Assembly: GCA_032117595.1 (NCBI GenBank)
Contig: JAULYZ010000003.1
Coordinates: 1-64,000 of the forward strand
Origin: WLJO01 sp032117595
GTDB taxonomy: Bacteria; Actinomycetota; Acidimicrobiia; Acidimicrobiales; Ilumatobacteraceae
DNA length: 64,000 nt
Direction: 5' to 3'
Below the pieces are notes generated by a model, which worked only from the letters and a program-made list of their open reading frames with translations, was not told the origin of the DNA and did not search any database. Numbering within the stretch: the first letter of the stretch is position 1; every line of letters begins with the position of its first letter. This document shows, in pieces, positions 7,928-15,954 of this stretch. The translations under genes and the position numbers were made by a program.

Positions 7928-9256
7928 GTGAGCAACAACGATTCGCGCGCCCTCAGTATCGCCTCCTTCGCTGTTGCGGTGGTGGCGATGTTCTTCGCTG
8001 CAGTCCTCCTCATCACCCGCAGCAACGATTCCGCCGCCACGGAGACAACAGCACCGATCGAGACGGTGACACTCAACCTCGGCGCCATGAAGCTCGAGCC
8101 CGCACAGCTCACCATTCCGGCCGCCGGGGCGCGACTGCGTGTCACCAACATCGACGCGACGCCACACTCGCTGGTGATCCCCGATCTCGGGATCCGCACT
8201 GCGGAACTCGCACCCGGCGAATCGGTGGATCTCGAGATCCCGGCAACCTCCGAGGGTTCCTACGAGATGTACTGCGGTGTTGCCGGCCACAAGGAGGCCG
8301 GGATGACCGGAACACTCGTGGTGGGCACGGGCGGCGGTGGTGATTCGGCGCACGGCGGCACGATGACGAATGAGCAGATGGACGCCCTGATGCTGGAGGT
8401 CGCGAAGAAGTTCCCGGCCGAGACCGAGGGACGCGGCGGCCAACGGCTCGAGCCCAAGATCCTTGCCGACGGCACCAAGCAGTTCGGTCTGGTCGCCAAG
8501 ATCGTGCAGTGGGAGGTCGAACCCGGCCGCTTCGTGGAGGCGTGGACCTACAACGGCGTGGTGCCCGCTCCCGAGATCCACGTGAACGTGGGCGACAAGG
8601 TTCGCATCGTCCTGCAGAACGAACTGCCGCAGAGCACCTCGCTGCACCTCCACGGCATCCGTGTCCCCAACAACATGGACGGCGTGGACCCCTACACCCA
8701 GGAGCCCACGCTGCCCGGTGGCTCGTTCACCTACGAGTTCACGGCGAAGGACTACGCCGTGGGCATCTACCACTCGCACCACAACGCGCAGGAGCAGATC
8801 CCCAACGGCATGTTCGGGGCGATCACGGTGGGCGACCCCACGATTCCCGAGGTACTCGTGCCGATGGGGTACACCAAGATCGACAAGGTCGTGAACATGG
8901 TGCTCAACGACGCCGGGACCATCGGCCTCAGCCTCAACGGCAAGAGCTTCCCCGCCACCGAGGCCTACACGCTCAAGGTGGGCGAGGTGATGGCGGTGAA
9001 CTACTACAACGAGGGGCTCATGGGCCACCCGATGCACCTGCACCAACCGGCCGGATGGATCATCGCCAAGGATGGGGTGCAGATGCTCACCCCGATGCCC
9101 ACCGACACGGTGTGGGTGTCGCCCGGCGAGCGGTACACCGTGCTCTACAAGGCGATCGAGCCCGGCGTGTGGGCTTGGCACTGCCACATCCTCACCCACG
9201 CGGAATCGTCGAAGGGCATGTTCGGGATGGTCACCGCACTCATCGTCGAGCCGTAA
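7928..9256 (+). CDS. membrane-anchored multicopper oxidase with N-terminal cupredoxin
   Basis: A 442-aa exported protein. A signal-anchor helix covers residues about 9-29. A plastocyanin-like domain (about 45-133) has type 1 copper ligands His80, Cys116, His121 and Met126. Two oxidase cupredoxin domains follow, with LHLHG (239-243), YHSHH (281-285), HPMHLH (367-372) and HCHILTH with Met431 (418-431). The HCH motif in the last domain and the four His pairs mark a two-domain laccase-type enzyme with a trinuclear copper site. NirK would carry its type 1 Cys in the first oxidase domain. GTG at 7928 is preferred; GTG 7913 and TTG 7922 are in frame upstream. An exact DosR box lies 58 bp upstream. 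Confidence 0.88.
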   Translation: MSNNDSRALSIASFAVAVVAMFFAAVLLITRSNDSAATETTAPIETVTLNLGAMKLEPAQLTIPAAGARLRVTNIDATPHSLVIPDLGIRTAELAPGESVDLEIPATSEGSYEMYCGVAGHKEAGMTGTLVVGTGGGGDSAHGGTMTNEQMDALMLEVAKKFPAETEGRGGQRLEPKILADGTKQFGLVAKIVQWEVEPGRFVEAWTYNGVVPAPEIHVNVGDKVRIVLQNELPQSTSLHLHGIRVPNNMDGVDPYTQEPTLPGGSFTYEFTAKDYAVGIYHSHHNAQEQIPNGMFGAITVGDPTIPEVLVPMGYTKIDKVVNMVLNDAGTIGLSLNGKSFPATEAYTLKVGEVMAVNYYNEGLMGHPMHLHQPAGWIIAKDGVQMLTPMPTDTVWVSPGERYTVLYKAIEPGVWAWHCHILTHAESSKGMFGMVTALIVEP

Positions 9257-9261
9257 CCGAT

Positions 9262-9280
9262 CGCGCCGTCGAGCGGCGCG
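9262..9280. terminator. possible bidirectional terminator hairpin
   Basis: Arms CGCGCCG (9262-9268) and CGGCGCG (9274-9280) form a 7-bp stem with a 5-base loop, between the convergent oxidase and lipoprotein genes. There is no T-tract, so it is a weak call. Confidence 0.4.
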
Positions 9281-9306
9281 CAATCAGGCGTGAGCGGGGC
9301 GGTGTT

Positions 9307-9837
9307 CTAGCAGCCGGGCACGGAGCCACCCACCGCCAGCGCGGCGAGGGCACAGAAGGTGCTCTTGCTCACCTTCCAGTCGGTGCCGACGAGCACGGCG
9401 ATGCCCTCTGAATCCGGGAGCGCCACCGAACCACCGATGATCACGTCGTAGATCACCCGGGCACGGTCCTTCGCCGTGAAGATGACGTCTTTCACCTTGG
9501 AATCTGCCTGACCGAGCACCGGGTTCTTGGCGGCGAGGTTGATCGCCTCGGTGAGCACATCGGCGGACTCGAGCAGCGCGAGCCGCTCGGGGACCGTGCT
9601 CGACTTGTTGATGAACTTCTCCCACGACGCGACGATGGCGGCGCGCGCTGCAGGGTCGGACGGATACGTGGTGCTGGGCGCTGCGGTGCTGACTGCTGCG
9701 CTCGTGCTGGGTGCTGCCGTCGTGGGCGCCGCCGTGGTGGTGGCCTCGGTGGTGGGTGCGGACGAGTCGTCGTCGCTGCACGCAACGCCAAGCAGTCCGA
9801 GGGCAACGGCGGGAACGAGGAGGAGGTGTCGCTTCAT
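9307..9837 (-). CDS. lipoprotein with Thr/Ala-rich linker, MTB12-like
   Basis: A 176-aa protein starting MKRHLLLVPAVALG at 9837. A lipobox-like LLGVAC places the lipid on Cys20. A low-complexity Ser/Thr/Ala/Pro linker (about 24-65) leads to a C-terminal domain (about 70-176) with a pattern like the low-molecular-weight antigen MTB12 family (an alpha-beta fold with a late VSKSTFCALAAL). It is a secreted, membrane-tethered protein of unknown role. An in-frame ATG six codons upstream is possible but would put extra residues before the basic signal start. Confidence 0.75.
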   Translation of the reverse strand: MKRHLLLVPAVALGLLGVACSDDDSSAPTTEATTTAAPTTAAPSTSAAVSTAAPSTTYPSDPAARAAIVASWEKFINKSSTVPERLALLESADVLTEAINLAAKNPVLGQADSKVKDVIFTAKDRARVIYDVIIGGSVALPDSEGIAVLVGTDWKVSKSTFCALAALAVGGSVPGC

Positions 9838-9933
9838 CACCGGAGAGTCTCTCACTCACGGACGCAGCCACCGAACTCCCCGCACTCACCGCACCACGCA
9901 ACGTCTTGCTACCCGCCGGTAGCGTGCGTCTCG

Positions 9934-10329
9934 ATGGACGTGGCCCTCCTCATTGCACGGCTCGCGATGGCGGCGCTGTTCGTGGTGTCGGCGACGACCA
10001 AGGTGTTCGACCTGCGCGGTACCCGCTCGATGGTGTCGGCGTTCGGTGTGCCTGCGAGTGCCGCTGCGGCCGTGAGCGTGATGCTGCCAGCGGTCGAACT
10101 GGGCACGGCAGTGCTGCTGCTCGTGCCGGCCACCGACTGGTGGGGTGGACTCGTCTCGCTGCTCCTGCTCGCTGCGTTCACCGCGGCAATCGGCGCAAAC
10201 CTCGGGCAGGGCCGCACACCGGAGTGCCGGTGCTTCGGCAGCCTCGGGGCGCGGCCCATCGACCGGACGTCGATCGTGCGCAATGTGGTGTTCGCTGCGC
10301 CGGCCCTGTTCCTGGTGCTCGCCGCCTGA
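9934..10329 (+). CDS. MauE/DoxX-like membrane protein
   Basis: A 131-aa integral membrane protein with about four hydrophobic helices (residues 3-22, 40-60, 66-88 and 112-131). The motif ECRCFGSLG (about 95-103) is typical of MauE-family proteins, which are thought to support disulfide formation or electron transfer in the periplasm. The ATG at 9934 begins MDVALLIARLAMAALF. It converges on deoA with only 7 bp between the stop codons. No methylamine dehydrogenase genes are nearby, so a mau role is not implied. Confidence 0.8.
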   Translation: MDVALLIARLAMAALFVVSATTKVFDLRGTRSMVSAFGVPASAAAAVSVMLPAVELGTAVLLLVPATDWWGGLVSLLLLAAFTAAIGANLGQGRTPECRCFGSLGARPIDRTSIVRNVVFAAPALFLVLAA

Positions 10330-10336
10330 CGACCGC

Positions 10337-11695
10337 TCAGCGGCGCGCGATTCGGGTCCGCACCACAGGGCCACCCGACACCGGCCCGTCGGCGATCGTC
10401 ACAGCACCCCGCACCGCCTCGACCGCCGCACGCGCATCGTCGTCGGTGCGGGCATGCACGAGTGCAATCGGTGTCGAGGCGTCCACGGTCTCGCCGATAC
10501 CGCGCACTGCAGAGAGCCCCACTGCGGGATCGACCGGGTCCGAGGCCCGGCGCCGACCGCCGCCGAGCGCAACGATGGCCATGCCCACAGCGTGCACATC
10601 GATCGACTGCACGGTGCCCGCCCGCACGGCCACTACCGGGAGCACCACGGGAGCCGCAGCAAGGTGCACCTCGGGACGCTCCACCAGATCGGCGGGGCCG
10701 CCGAGGGCCGCAACCATCTGCGCAAAGCGTTCGCAGGCACGACCGGTGTTGCGTGCGTGCACGAGCATCGACCGCGCCGCAGACTCGTCATCGGCGAGGC
10801 CACCCGACACGAGCATCTCGGCACCGAGGGCGAACACCACCTCGTCGAGTCGCGGGTCCAAGAACGCGCCGGTCAACCAGTCGATGCTCTCGCGCACCTC
10901 GAGGGCGTTTCCCGCCGTACGCCCGAGCACCTGGTTCATGTCGGTGAGCAGTGCAGTGGTGCGCACCCCGGCACCCTCGGCGACGTCGACGATGCTGGTG
11001 GCGAGCTCGACCGCATCGTCGGGATCGGTCATGAACGCACCCGAACCGAACTTGACGTCCATGACGAGCGCATCGAGGCCGGCGGCGAGCTTCTTGGAGA
11101 GGATCGACGCCGTGATGAGCGCAATCGACTCCACGGTGGCGGTGACATCGCGGATGGCGTAGAGCCGTCGGTCGGCGGGCGCGAGATCGGCGGTCTGGCC
11201 CACCACTGCGCACCCCACCTCCCGCACCGTGCGACGGAGGAGCAACTCATCGGGCCGCGTGTTGTAGCCGGGGATGCTCTCGAACTTGTCGACCGTTCCG
11301 CCGGTATGACCGAGCCCGCGGCCTGCGATCATCGGCACCGCACCGCCGCATGCTGCCACCAGCGGTGCGAGCACGAGGCTCACCTTGTCGCCGACACCCC
11401 CGGTGCTGTGCTTGTCGAGGACCGGCCCGGGGATCTCGGAGCGGTCCCACGCGAGCGTCGATCCCGACTTCGCCATCGACAGCGTGAGCGCAACGCGCTC
11501 GGCGGTGCTCATCCCCCGGAAGAAGACCGCCATCGCGAACGCCGCAACCTGGTCGTCGCCGATGCTGCCGTCGGTGAGCCCGCGCACGAACCACTCGATC
11601 GCGGCATCGGGCAGTTCCTGTCCATCGCGCTTGGCACGGATGATCTCCTGCGGGAGGAACGGCGGCGGCACGTCAGGCCCCAGCGGCGCAGCCAC
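10337..11695 (-). CDS. deoA: thymidine phosphorylase
   Basis: A 452-aa enzyme that splits thymidine to thymine and deoxyribose 1-phosphate for nucleoside salvage. The family signature KHSTGGVGDK is at about 95-104. The N-terminal helical part (QEIIRAKRDGQELPDAAIEWFVRG) and the GRGLGHTGGTVDKFESIPGY-type loop also fit the pyrimidine nucleoside phosphorylase family. Start GTG at 11695. It is the last gene of a leftward run after a phosphotransferase gene 39 bp upstream. Length agrees with the family. Confidence 0.93.
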   Translation of the reverse strand: MAAPLGPDVPPPFLPQEIIRAKRDGQELPDAAIEWFVRGLTDGSIGDDQVAAFAMAVFFRGMSTAERVALTLSMAKSGSTLAWDRSEIPGPVLDKHSTGGVGDKVSLVLAPLVAACGGAVPMIAGRGLGHTGGTVDKFESIPGYNTRPDELLLRRTVREVGCAVVGQTADLAPADRRLYAIRDVTATVESIALITASILSKKLAAGLDALVMDVKFGSGAFMTDPDDAVELATSIVDVAEGAGVRTTALLTDMNQVLGRTAGNALEVRESIDWLTGAFLDPRLDEVVFALGAEMLVSGGLADDESAARSMLVHARNTGRACERFAQMVAALGGPADLVERPEVHLAAAPVVLPVVAVRAGTVQSIDVHAVGMAIVALGGGRRRASDPVDPAVGLSAVRGIGETVDASTPIALVHARTDDDARAAVEAVRGAVTIADGPVSGGPVVRTRIARR

Positions 11696-11734
11696 GGCGG
11701 CCGGGACGCGAGCACAGACAGCGAACGATGCCGC

Positions 11735-12790
11735 TCACAGCCCGAGTTCCGAGGCCGCCTGCTCCGACAGCGAGAGGCTGCGCTTGGCGCCCTCGATGAA
11801 CCGCCCGAGATCGACTCCCTCGGACGACTTCTGGCCGCGCACATACCGCGTGTAGACCCCGTGCACGATGCACGCCGACTTCCAGTGGTTGAGCGCGATG
11901 AAGTACTGCAGCTTCGCCTCGTCGATGCCACCGGTGCGCTCGGCGTAGCGATCGATCACGTCCTGGCGACGGAGGAAACCCGCCTTGGCGGTCATGCCCT
12001 CGCCACGCACCGCCTCCTCACCGGGCTCGATCCACATGTTGAGCAGGTACGCAAGATCGGCCATGGGCTCGCCGAGTGAGGCCACCTCCCAGTCGAGTAC
12101 CGCCGTGATGTGACCGGCCTCGTCGACGAGGCTGTTGTGGAGACCGAAGTCGCCGTGCACGAGTCGCACCCGCCCGTCGGCGGGCTTGTGCGCCATGAAG
12201 AAGTCGTGGAGCGAGTGCGCACGCGGGTCGTCGAACTTCGCGTCGGGTGCAGAGGTGACCCACGACCGGTACCACGCCTTCAGCTGACGGCCGGCGAAGT
12301 CGTCGTGGCGGCCGAGGTCGCCGATTCCCCGCTCGATGGGGTCGACGAGGTGCAGCGCTGCGAGCGTCTCGGCGAACGACCTGCTCACCGTGGCGCGAGC
12401 ACCCTCGGCCAGCCAGGTATCGGGATCGCTCGAACCGCCGAGCGGCGCTCCCTCGACGAATCCCATCACGTAGAACGGAGCACCGGTGACCGCCGGATCG
12501 GCGCAGTAGGCGTAGGGCCGTGCCACCGGCACACCGGTTCCCCAGAGGGCCGAGATGATGCGGAACTCGCGGTTCATGTCGTGCGCCTTGGGCTGCAGCT
12601 CGCCGAGCGGCGGTCGGCGCACCACCGCAGCCGTACCGCGCTGGTCGTCGATTCGGTAGGTGAGGTTGGAGTGCCCACCGACCAGTCGGGTCCACGTGAA
12701 CGGCGGGGCGAGGTCGGGCGCGTGCTCGCCCACCCAGGCCTCCACGGCCTCCCGCTCGATTCCCATCAACACCTGCTCATCCTGACCCAT
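11735..12790 (-). CDS. phosphotransferase family protein (APH fold, ACAD10/FadE36-like)
   Basis: A 351-aa aminoglycoside-phosphotransferase-fold kinase. The nucleotide pocket is GGHSNLTYRI (about 38-47). The catalytic Brenner motif is VHGDFGLHNSLV (Asp about 211) and the Mg-binding segment is VLDWEVASLGEPMADLAYLL. Proteins with this pattern are usually not antibiotic kinases; many cluster with acyl-CoA dehydrogenases and are thought to phosphorylate hydroxyacyl-CoA intermediates. No acyl-CoA dehydrogenase is adjacent here. The start may be 12790 or the ATG at 12766. Confidence 0.85.
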   Translation of the reverse strand: MGQDEQVLMGIEREAVEAWVGEHAPDLAPPFTWTRLVGGHSNLTYRIDDQRGTAAVVRRPPLGELQPKAHDMNREFRIISALWGTGVPVARPYAYCADPAVTGAPFYVMGFVEGAPLGGSSDPDTWLAEGARATVSRSFAETLAALHLVDPIERGIGDLGRHDDFAGRQLKAWYRSWVTSAPDAKFDDPRAHSLHDFFMAHKPADGRVRLVHGDFGLHNSLVDEAGHITAVLDWEVASLGEPMADLAYLLNMWIEPGEEAVRGEGMTAKAGFLRRQDVIDRYAERTGGIDEAKLQYFIALNHWKSACIVHGVYTRYVRGQKSSEGVDLGRFIEGAKRSLSLSEQAASELGL

Positions 12791-12840
12791 CGTTCACCGC
12801 CCCGCTGTCCGGTCCCGTCCACACACCGATCCGTGCGCGG

Positions 12841-13275
12841 TCACAGTGGATCCACCCGCAGACGCGTGAGTGCCCACCCGCAGATCTTCCAGGTGTCGCC
12901 CACCCGTCGGTAGCGCTCGTGGTAGTGGCCGTAGCCGGTGAACCCGCGCTTGGCACCGTTGCCGTCGGGCACCTCGACATAGTCGATCATCGCCCAGATG
13001 CCGGTGGCCTCGTCGCTGCCGACGAGATCGATGATGGGCATGTGGCCGTGGTGCACCGACACGCCCCCGGTGAGACCCTGACGTGCGTACTCCACGAAGT
13101 TGTCGGGGCCGTCCATCTGGTACTCGCCCATCCGTGCCGAGTCGAAGTCGGCATCGTCGGTGAACAGCGTGCGGAGGCGTTCCCACTGCTTGTTGTCGAG
13201 GAAATAGAAGTACTGCGCCTTCAGCTTCTTGATCGCCTCGATGTCGGCGAGTTGTTCGGCTCCGAGTCGCCCCAC
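12841..13275 (-). CDS. SnoaL-like/NTF2-fold protein
   Basis: A 144-aa protein of the SnoaL-like cone-barrel fold. It opens with the helix IEAIKKLKAQYFYFLDNKQWERLRTLF typical of SnoaL_4 proteins and of aromatic-ring dioxygenase small subunits. A strand HGHMPIIDLVGSDEATGIWAM follows, and the tail is RRVGDTWKICGWALTRLRV. Such proteins may be isomerases or dehydratases, or non-catalytic binders. It lies 50 bp upstream of the phosphotransferase gene and is probably co-transcribed with it. Substrate unknown. Confidence 0.82.
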   Translation of the reverse strand: MGRLGAEQLADIEAIKKLKAQYFYFLDNKQWERLRTLFTDDADFDSARMGEYQMDGPDNFVEYARQGLTGGVSVHHGHMPIIDLVGSDEATGIWAMIDYVEVPDGNGAKRGFTGYGHYHERYRRVGDTWKICGWALTRLRVDPL

Positions 13276-13357
13276 GATGTCCCCCTGCTCCGTGTGGATG
13301 TGCCACGCATCATGCCCGCCCGGGCAGTGCCCGGGCCACCGCGACTAGGTTCGGCCC

Positions 13358-13747
13358 ATGTCCCGACACATCGTGGAGCAGTTCTTCCACCGCCTCGGCT
13401 CCGGCAACGACGTCGACGGCTGGCTCGCCCTGCTCGACCCCGCCATCACCGTCGACACCCCGTTCTCGCCCACCGGTGACCCCACACGCTTCGAGGGGTT
13501 CGCTGCGGTGGAGCAACGCTTTGCCGGTGCCCGGCGGCGCATGCCCGAGCTGCACTTCCTCGATCTGGAGATCCTCGCCACCGAGGACCCCGAGCGCTGG
13601 GTCGCCACGTGTCGCTCGGAGGGCAAGCGGGGCGACGGCAAGCCCTACCAGAACCGTTATTGCTGGATCTTCCGGATCCGGTCGGGACGAATCGTGTGGT
13701 GGGCCGAGTACTTCGACCCGCAGGAGGTCCTGGCCGTCAGGTCGTGA
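13358..13747 (+). CDS. SnoaL-like/NTF2-fold protein
   Basis: A 129-aa cone-barrel protein starting MSRHIVEQFFHRLGSGNDVDGWLALL, followed by the usual strand pattern and a final RSGRIVWWAEYFDPQEVL. It is divergent from the other SnoaL-like gene, and their low identity suggests separate families. Its function is not predictable. The 82-bp gap between the two genes must hold both promoters. Confidence 0.8.
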   Translation: MSRHIVEQFFHRLGSGNDVDGWLALLDPAITVDTPFSPTGDPTRFEGFAAVEQRFAGARRRMPELHFLDLEILATEDPERWVATCRSEGKRGDGKPYQNRYCWIFRIRSGRIVWWAEYFDPQEVLAVRS

Positions 13748-13765
13748 TCACCGCCTGCTGGCCGA

Positions 13766-14182
13766 CTAGCGCGGACCCTCCACGGCGCGCGGCGCGATGC
13801 GGCGGATCTGGGCGTCGATGTACGGACGGGCGCGGCGCTGACCACCCCGCTCGCGAATCACTTCGCGCAGGCCACCCAGTGCAGCGAGGATCACCGCCCG
13901 GCGCGGCTCCCACCCGCGGCGCTCGCACTCGTCCAGCCACTCGGCCGGGGTGAGGTGCCCGCGCTGGCCGTTGCAGCGCCGGCAGGCAGCAACCTCGTTC
14001 TCGATCCAGCTCGGACCGCCCTTGATGCGTGGCACCACGTGTTCGGTGGTGGCCTCCACGAGACCACCGAGGTCGCGCCCGCACCACACGCACACCGGCC
14101 CGTCCCGGTGCAGGATGCGCTCGAGGCGCTCCCTCCGGTTGAGATCGCGGCGGCCCGCCCCGTGATCGCTCCACTCGGTCAC
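13766..14182 (-). CDS. HNH endonuclease
   Basis: A 138-aa protein with a compact HNH domain. The first zinc pair is CVWCG (about 30-34), the core is TEHVVPRIKGG (about 46-56), and the second Cys pair is CRRCNGQRGH (about 68-77). The C-terminal half is helical and basic. Stand-alone HNH proteins of this size are common in actinobacteria and need not be mobile. Start GTG at 14182, divergent from the tRNA-modification gene to the right. Confidence 0.85.
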   Translation of the reverse strand: MTEWSDHGAGRRDLNRRERLERILHRDGPVCVWCGRDLGGLVEATTEHVVPRIKGGPSWIENEVAACRRCNGQRGHLTPAEWLDECERRGWEPRRAVILAALGGLREVIRERGGQRRARPYIDAQIRRIAPRAVEGPR

Positions 14183-14265
14183 CTCCCCAGTATCCAGCGC
14201 AGCGACCGGAGATCCATCGGATCCATCGGGTCGTGTGACAGAAGTGCGCGCGCCATGATGGGACG

Positions 14266-15198
14266 GTGACGCACGGTCGTTTCGCGCCGAGCCCCACGGG
14301 CGACCTGCACCTCGGCAACCTCCGCACGGCGCTCATCGCCTGGCTCTCGGCGCGCCATGCCGGTGGTGCCTTCACCGTGCGCATGGAGGACCTCGACCGG
14401 GTCACGTCGTCGACCGCCCTCGCTGCACGCCAGCTCGACGACCTCGCCGCACTCGGCATCGACTGGGACGGTGAGGTGGTGTTCCAGTCCGAGCGCTTCG
14501 ACCGGTACCGGGCCGCCATCGACCGACTCACCGACCTCGGGCTCACGTATCAGTGTTTCTGTACGCGGCGCGAGATCCTCGAGGCTGCTCAGGCACCGCA
14601 CGGCGGCGAGGTGACCTACCCCGGAACGTGTCGCGATCTCGGTGCTGCGCAGCGACGCGAACGAACCGAACGGCTTGCACCCGGTCGCCAGCCGGCCATC
14701 CGCCTGCGCTCGCATGGAGAGGTGATCACCTTCACCGACACCGTGCTCGGTGAGGTGTCGGGCACCGTGGACGATGTGGTGCTGCAGCGCAACGACGGCG
14801 TGCCCGCCTACAACCTGGCGGTGGTGGTCGATGACGATGCACAGGGAATCGACGAGGTCGTGCGCGGCGACGACCTCGCCACCTCCACACCGCGCCAGAT
14901 CCACCTTGCCCGGTTGCTCGGTCTGCGAGTGCCGATCCACGCTCATGTGCCGCTCGTGCTCGGCGGTGATGGGGAGCGCCTCGCCAAACGCCATGGTGCT
15001 GTGACCCGTGCCGACCTCGCTGCGCAGGGCATCGGGCCCGACGCCCTGCGCTCGCAGCTCGCCGTGAGCATCGGCCTCGCAGAACCGGACGAACCCGTCT
15101 CGGCGGCTGCGCTCGTGGAGCGCTTCACCTGGGACCGTCTCCCCCGCTCACCATGGACGGCACCGCACCATCCGGGCAGCGACGGGTCGCACACGTAG
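14266..15198 (+). CDS. gluQ: glutamyl-Q tRNA(Asp) synthetase
   Basis: A 310-aa truncated glutamyl-tRNA synthetase paralogue without an anticodon-binding domain. This is the form that attaches glutamate to queuosine 34 of tRNA(Asp). The HIGH-like motif is GDLHLGNLRTAL (about 9-20) and the KMSKS-like motif is RLAKRHGA (about 240-247). Cysteines in YQCFCTRRE and YPGTCRDL supply the structural zinc site. It starts with GTG at 14266. No other queuosine gene is nearby. Confidence 0.88.
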   Translation: MTHGRFAPSPTGDLHLGNLRTALIAWLSARHAGGAFTVRMEDLDRVTSSTALAARQLDDLAALGIDWDGEVVFQSERFDRYRAAIDRLTDLGLTYQCFCTRREILEAAQAPHGGEVTYPGTCRDLGAAQRRERTERLAPGRQPAIRLRSHGEVITFTDTVLGEVSGTVDDVVLQRNDGVPAYNLAVVVDDDAQGIDEVVRGDDLATSTPRQIHLARLLGLRVPIHAHVPLVLGGDGERLAKRHGAVTRADLAAQGIGPDALRSQLAVSIGLAEPDEPVSAAALVERFTWDRLPRSPWTAPHHPGSDGSHT

Positions 15199-15207
15199 TC
15201 TCGGGTG

Positions 15208-15801
15208 ATGGACGATCTCCAGCGAGTGCTCGGCTACGCCGATGCCGCCGACCCCGCTCTGCAGCACGACACCCCGCTCCGGCGGATCGGCGACGAGATC
15301 TTCGTCGTGCCGTTCTGGACGCCGTCGTTCTGTGCAGCGATTGTCCGGGCCGCCGAGGCCGTGGGTGCCTTTGAGCCCCAGCCCGACGACCCGGTGCCGG
15401 GCCACGAGGTCTCCCTCGCCGTGATCAGCCCGCGGCTCTACCAGGCAGTGGAGGCCGACCTCGGCGAGCGGCTCTGGCCGGTGCTGCGCCAGGAGTGGCC
15501 GTACATCGACTTCTACGGCCTGCGCGACGCCTTCGTCATCAAGTACGAGCCGGGTGGTCAGGAATCGCTGCGCATCCACCACGACGTGGCGCAGGTGTCG
15601 GGCTCCATCAAGCTGAACGACGGCTACCGGGGTGGCGAGTTGAGCTTCCCCCGCCAGGGCATCACCAACGAATCGCTGGCGGTTGGCGAGGTGATGGCAT
15701 GGCCGTCGCTGGTGACCCATCCGCACGAGACCCTGCCGATCCGTTCGGGCACGAAGTACGCACTCACCATCTGGTTCGAGCTGCCCGCCGTGCTCGACTG
15801 A
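15208..15801 (+). CDS. 2-oxoglutarate/Fe(II)-dependent dioxygenase (prolyl/lysyl hydroxylase-like)
   Basis: A 197-aa double-stranded beta-helix protein. The iron triad is His-Asp in IHHDVAQVSGSIKLN (about 113) and a distal His in THPHETLPI (about 174). The 2-oxoglutarate arginine is probably Arg in LPIRSGTKYALTIWF. The pattern is that of the P4Hc domain. It starts 9 bp after gluQ (ATG 15208, with GTG 15205 in frame), so the two may be co-transcribed. The substrate is unknown; ribosomal or translation-factor hydroxylation is one possibility given its neighbour. Confidence 0.8.
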   Translation: MDDLQRVLGYADAADPALQHDTPLRRIGDEIFVVPFWTPSFCAAIVRAAEAVGAFEPQPDDPVPGHEVSLAVISPRLYQAVEADLGERLWPVLRQEWPYIDFYGLRDAFVIKYEPGGQESLRIHHDVAQVSGSIKLNDGYRGGELSFPRQGITNESLAVGEVMAWPSLVTHPHETLPIRSGTKYALTIWFELPAVLD

Positions 15802-15954
15802 ACCGGCATCCCGCCCGAGCACACCGACACACATCTGTCGACATCCCGTAACGGTTCGGGACCTTTGGTGACACCGCCGCGCCGTGCGCTCTCGGTACGG
15901 TGGGGCCAGTCACCGACCATCGGCTCATCGCCCCGGAACAGGCTCTACACGTAC

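Noticed and set aside
7928..9256. Calling the oxidase a copper nitrite reductase (NirK)
   Set aside because: The type 1 copper Cys is in the last oxidase domain (HCHILTH) with four His pairs, the laccase-type pattern. NirK has its Cys in the first domain.
15856..15872. GGGACCTTTGGTGAC before the L,D-transpeptidase as a DosR box
   Set aside because: The half-sites are five bases apart instead of four and the right half is damaged, so it does not fit the 14-bp consensus.
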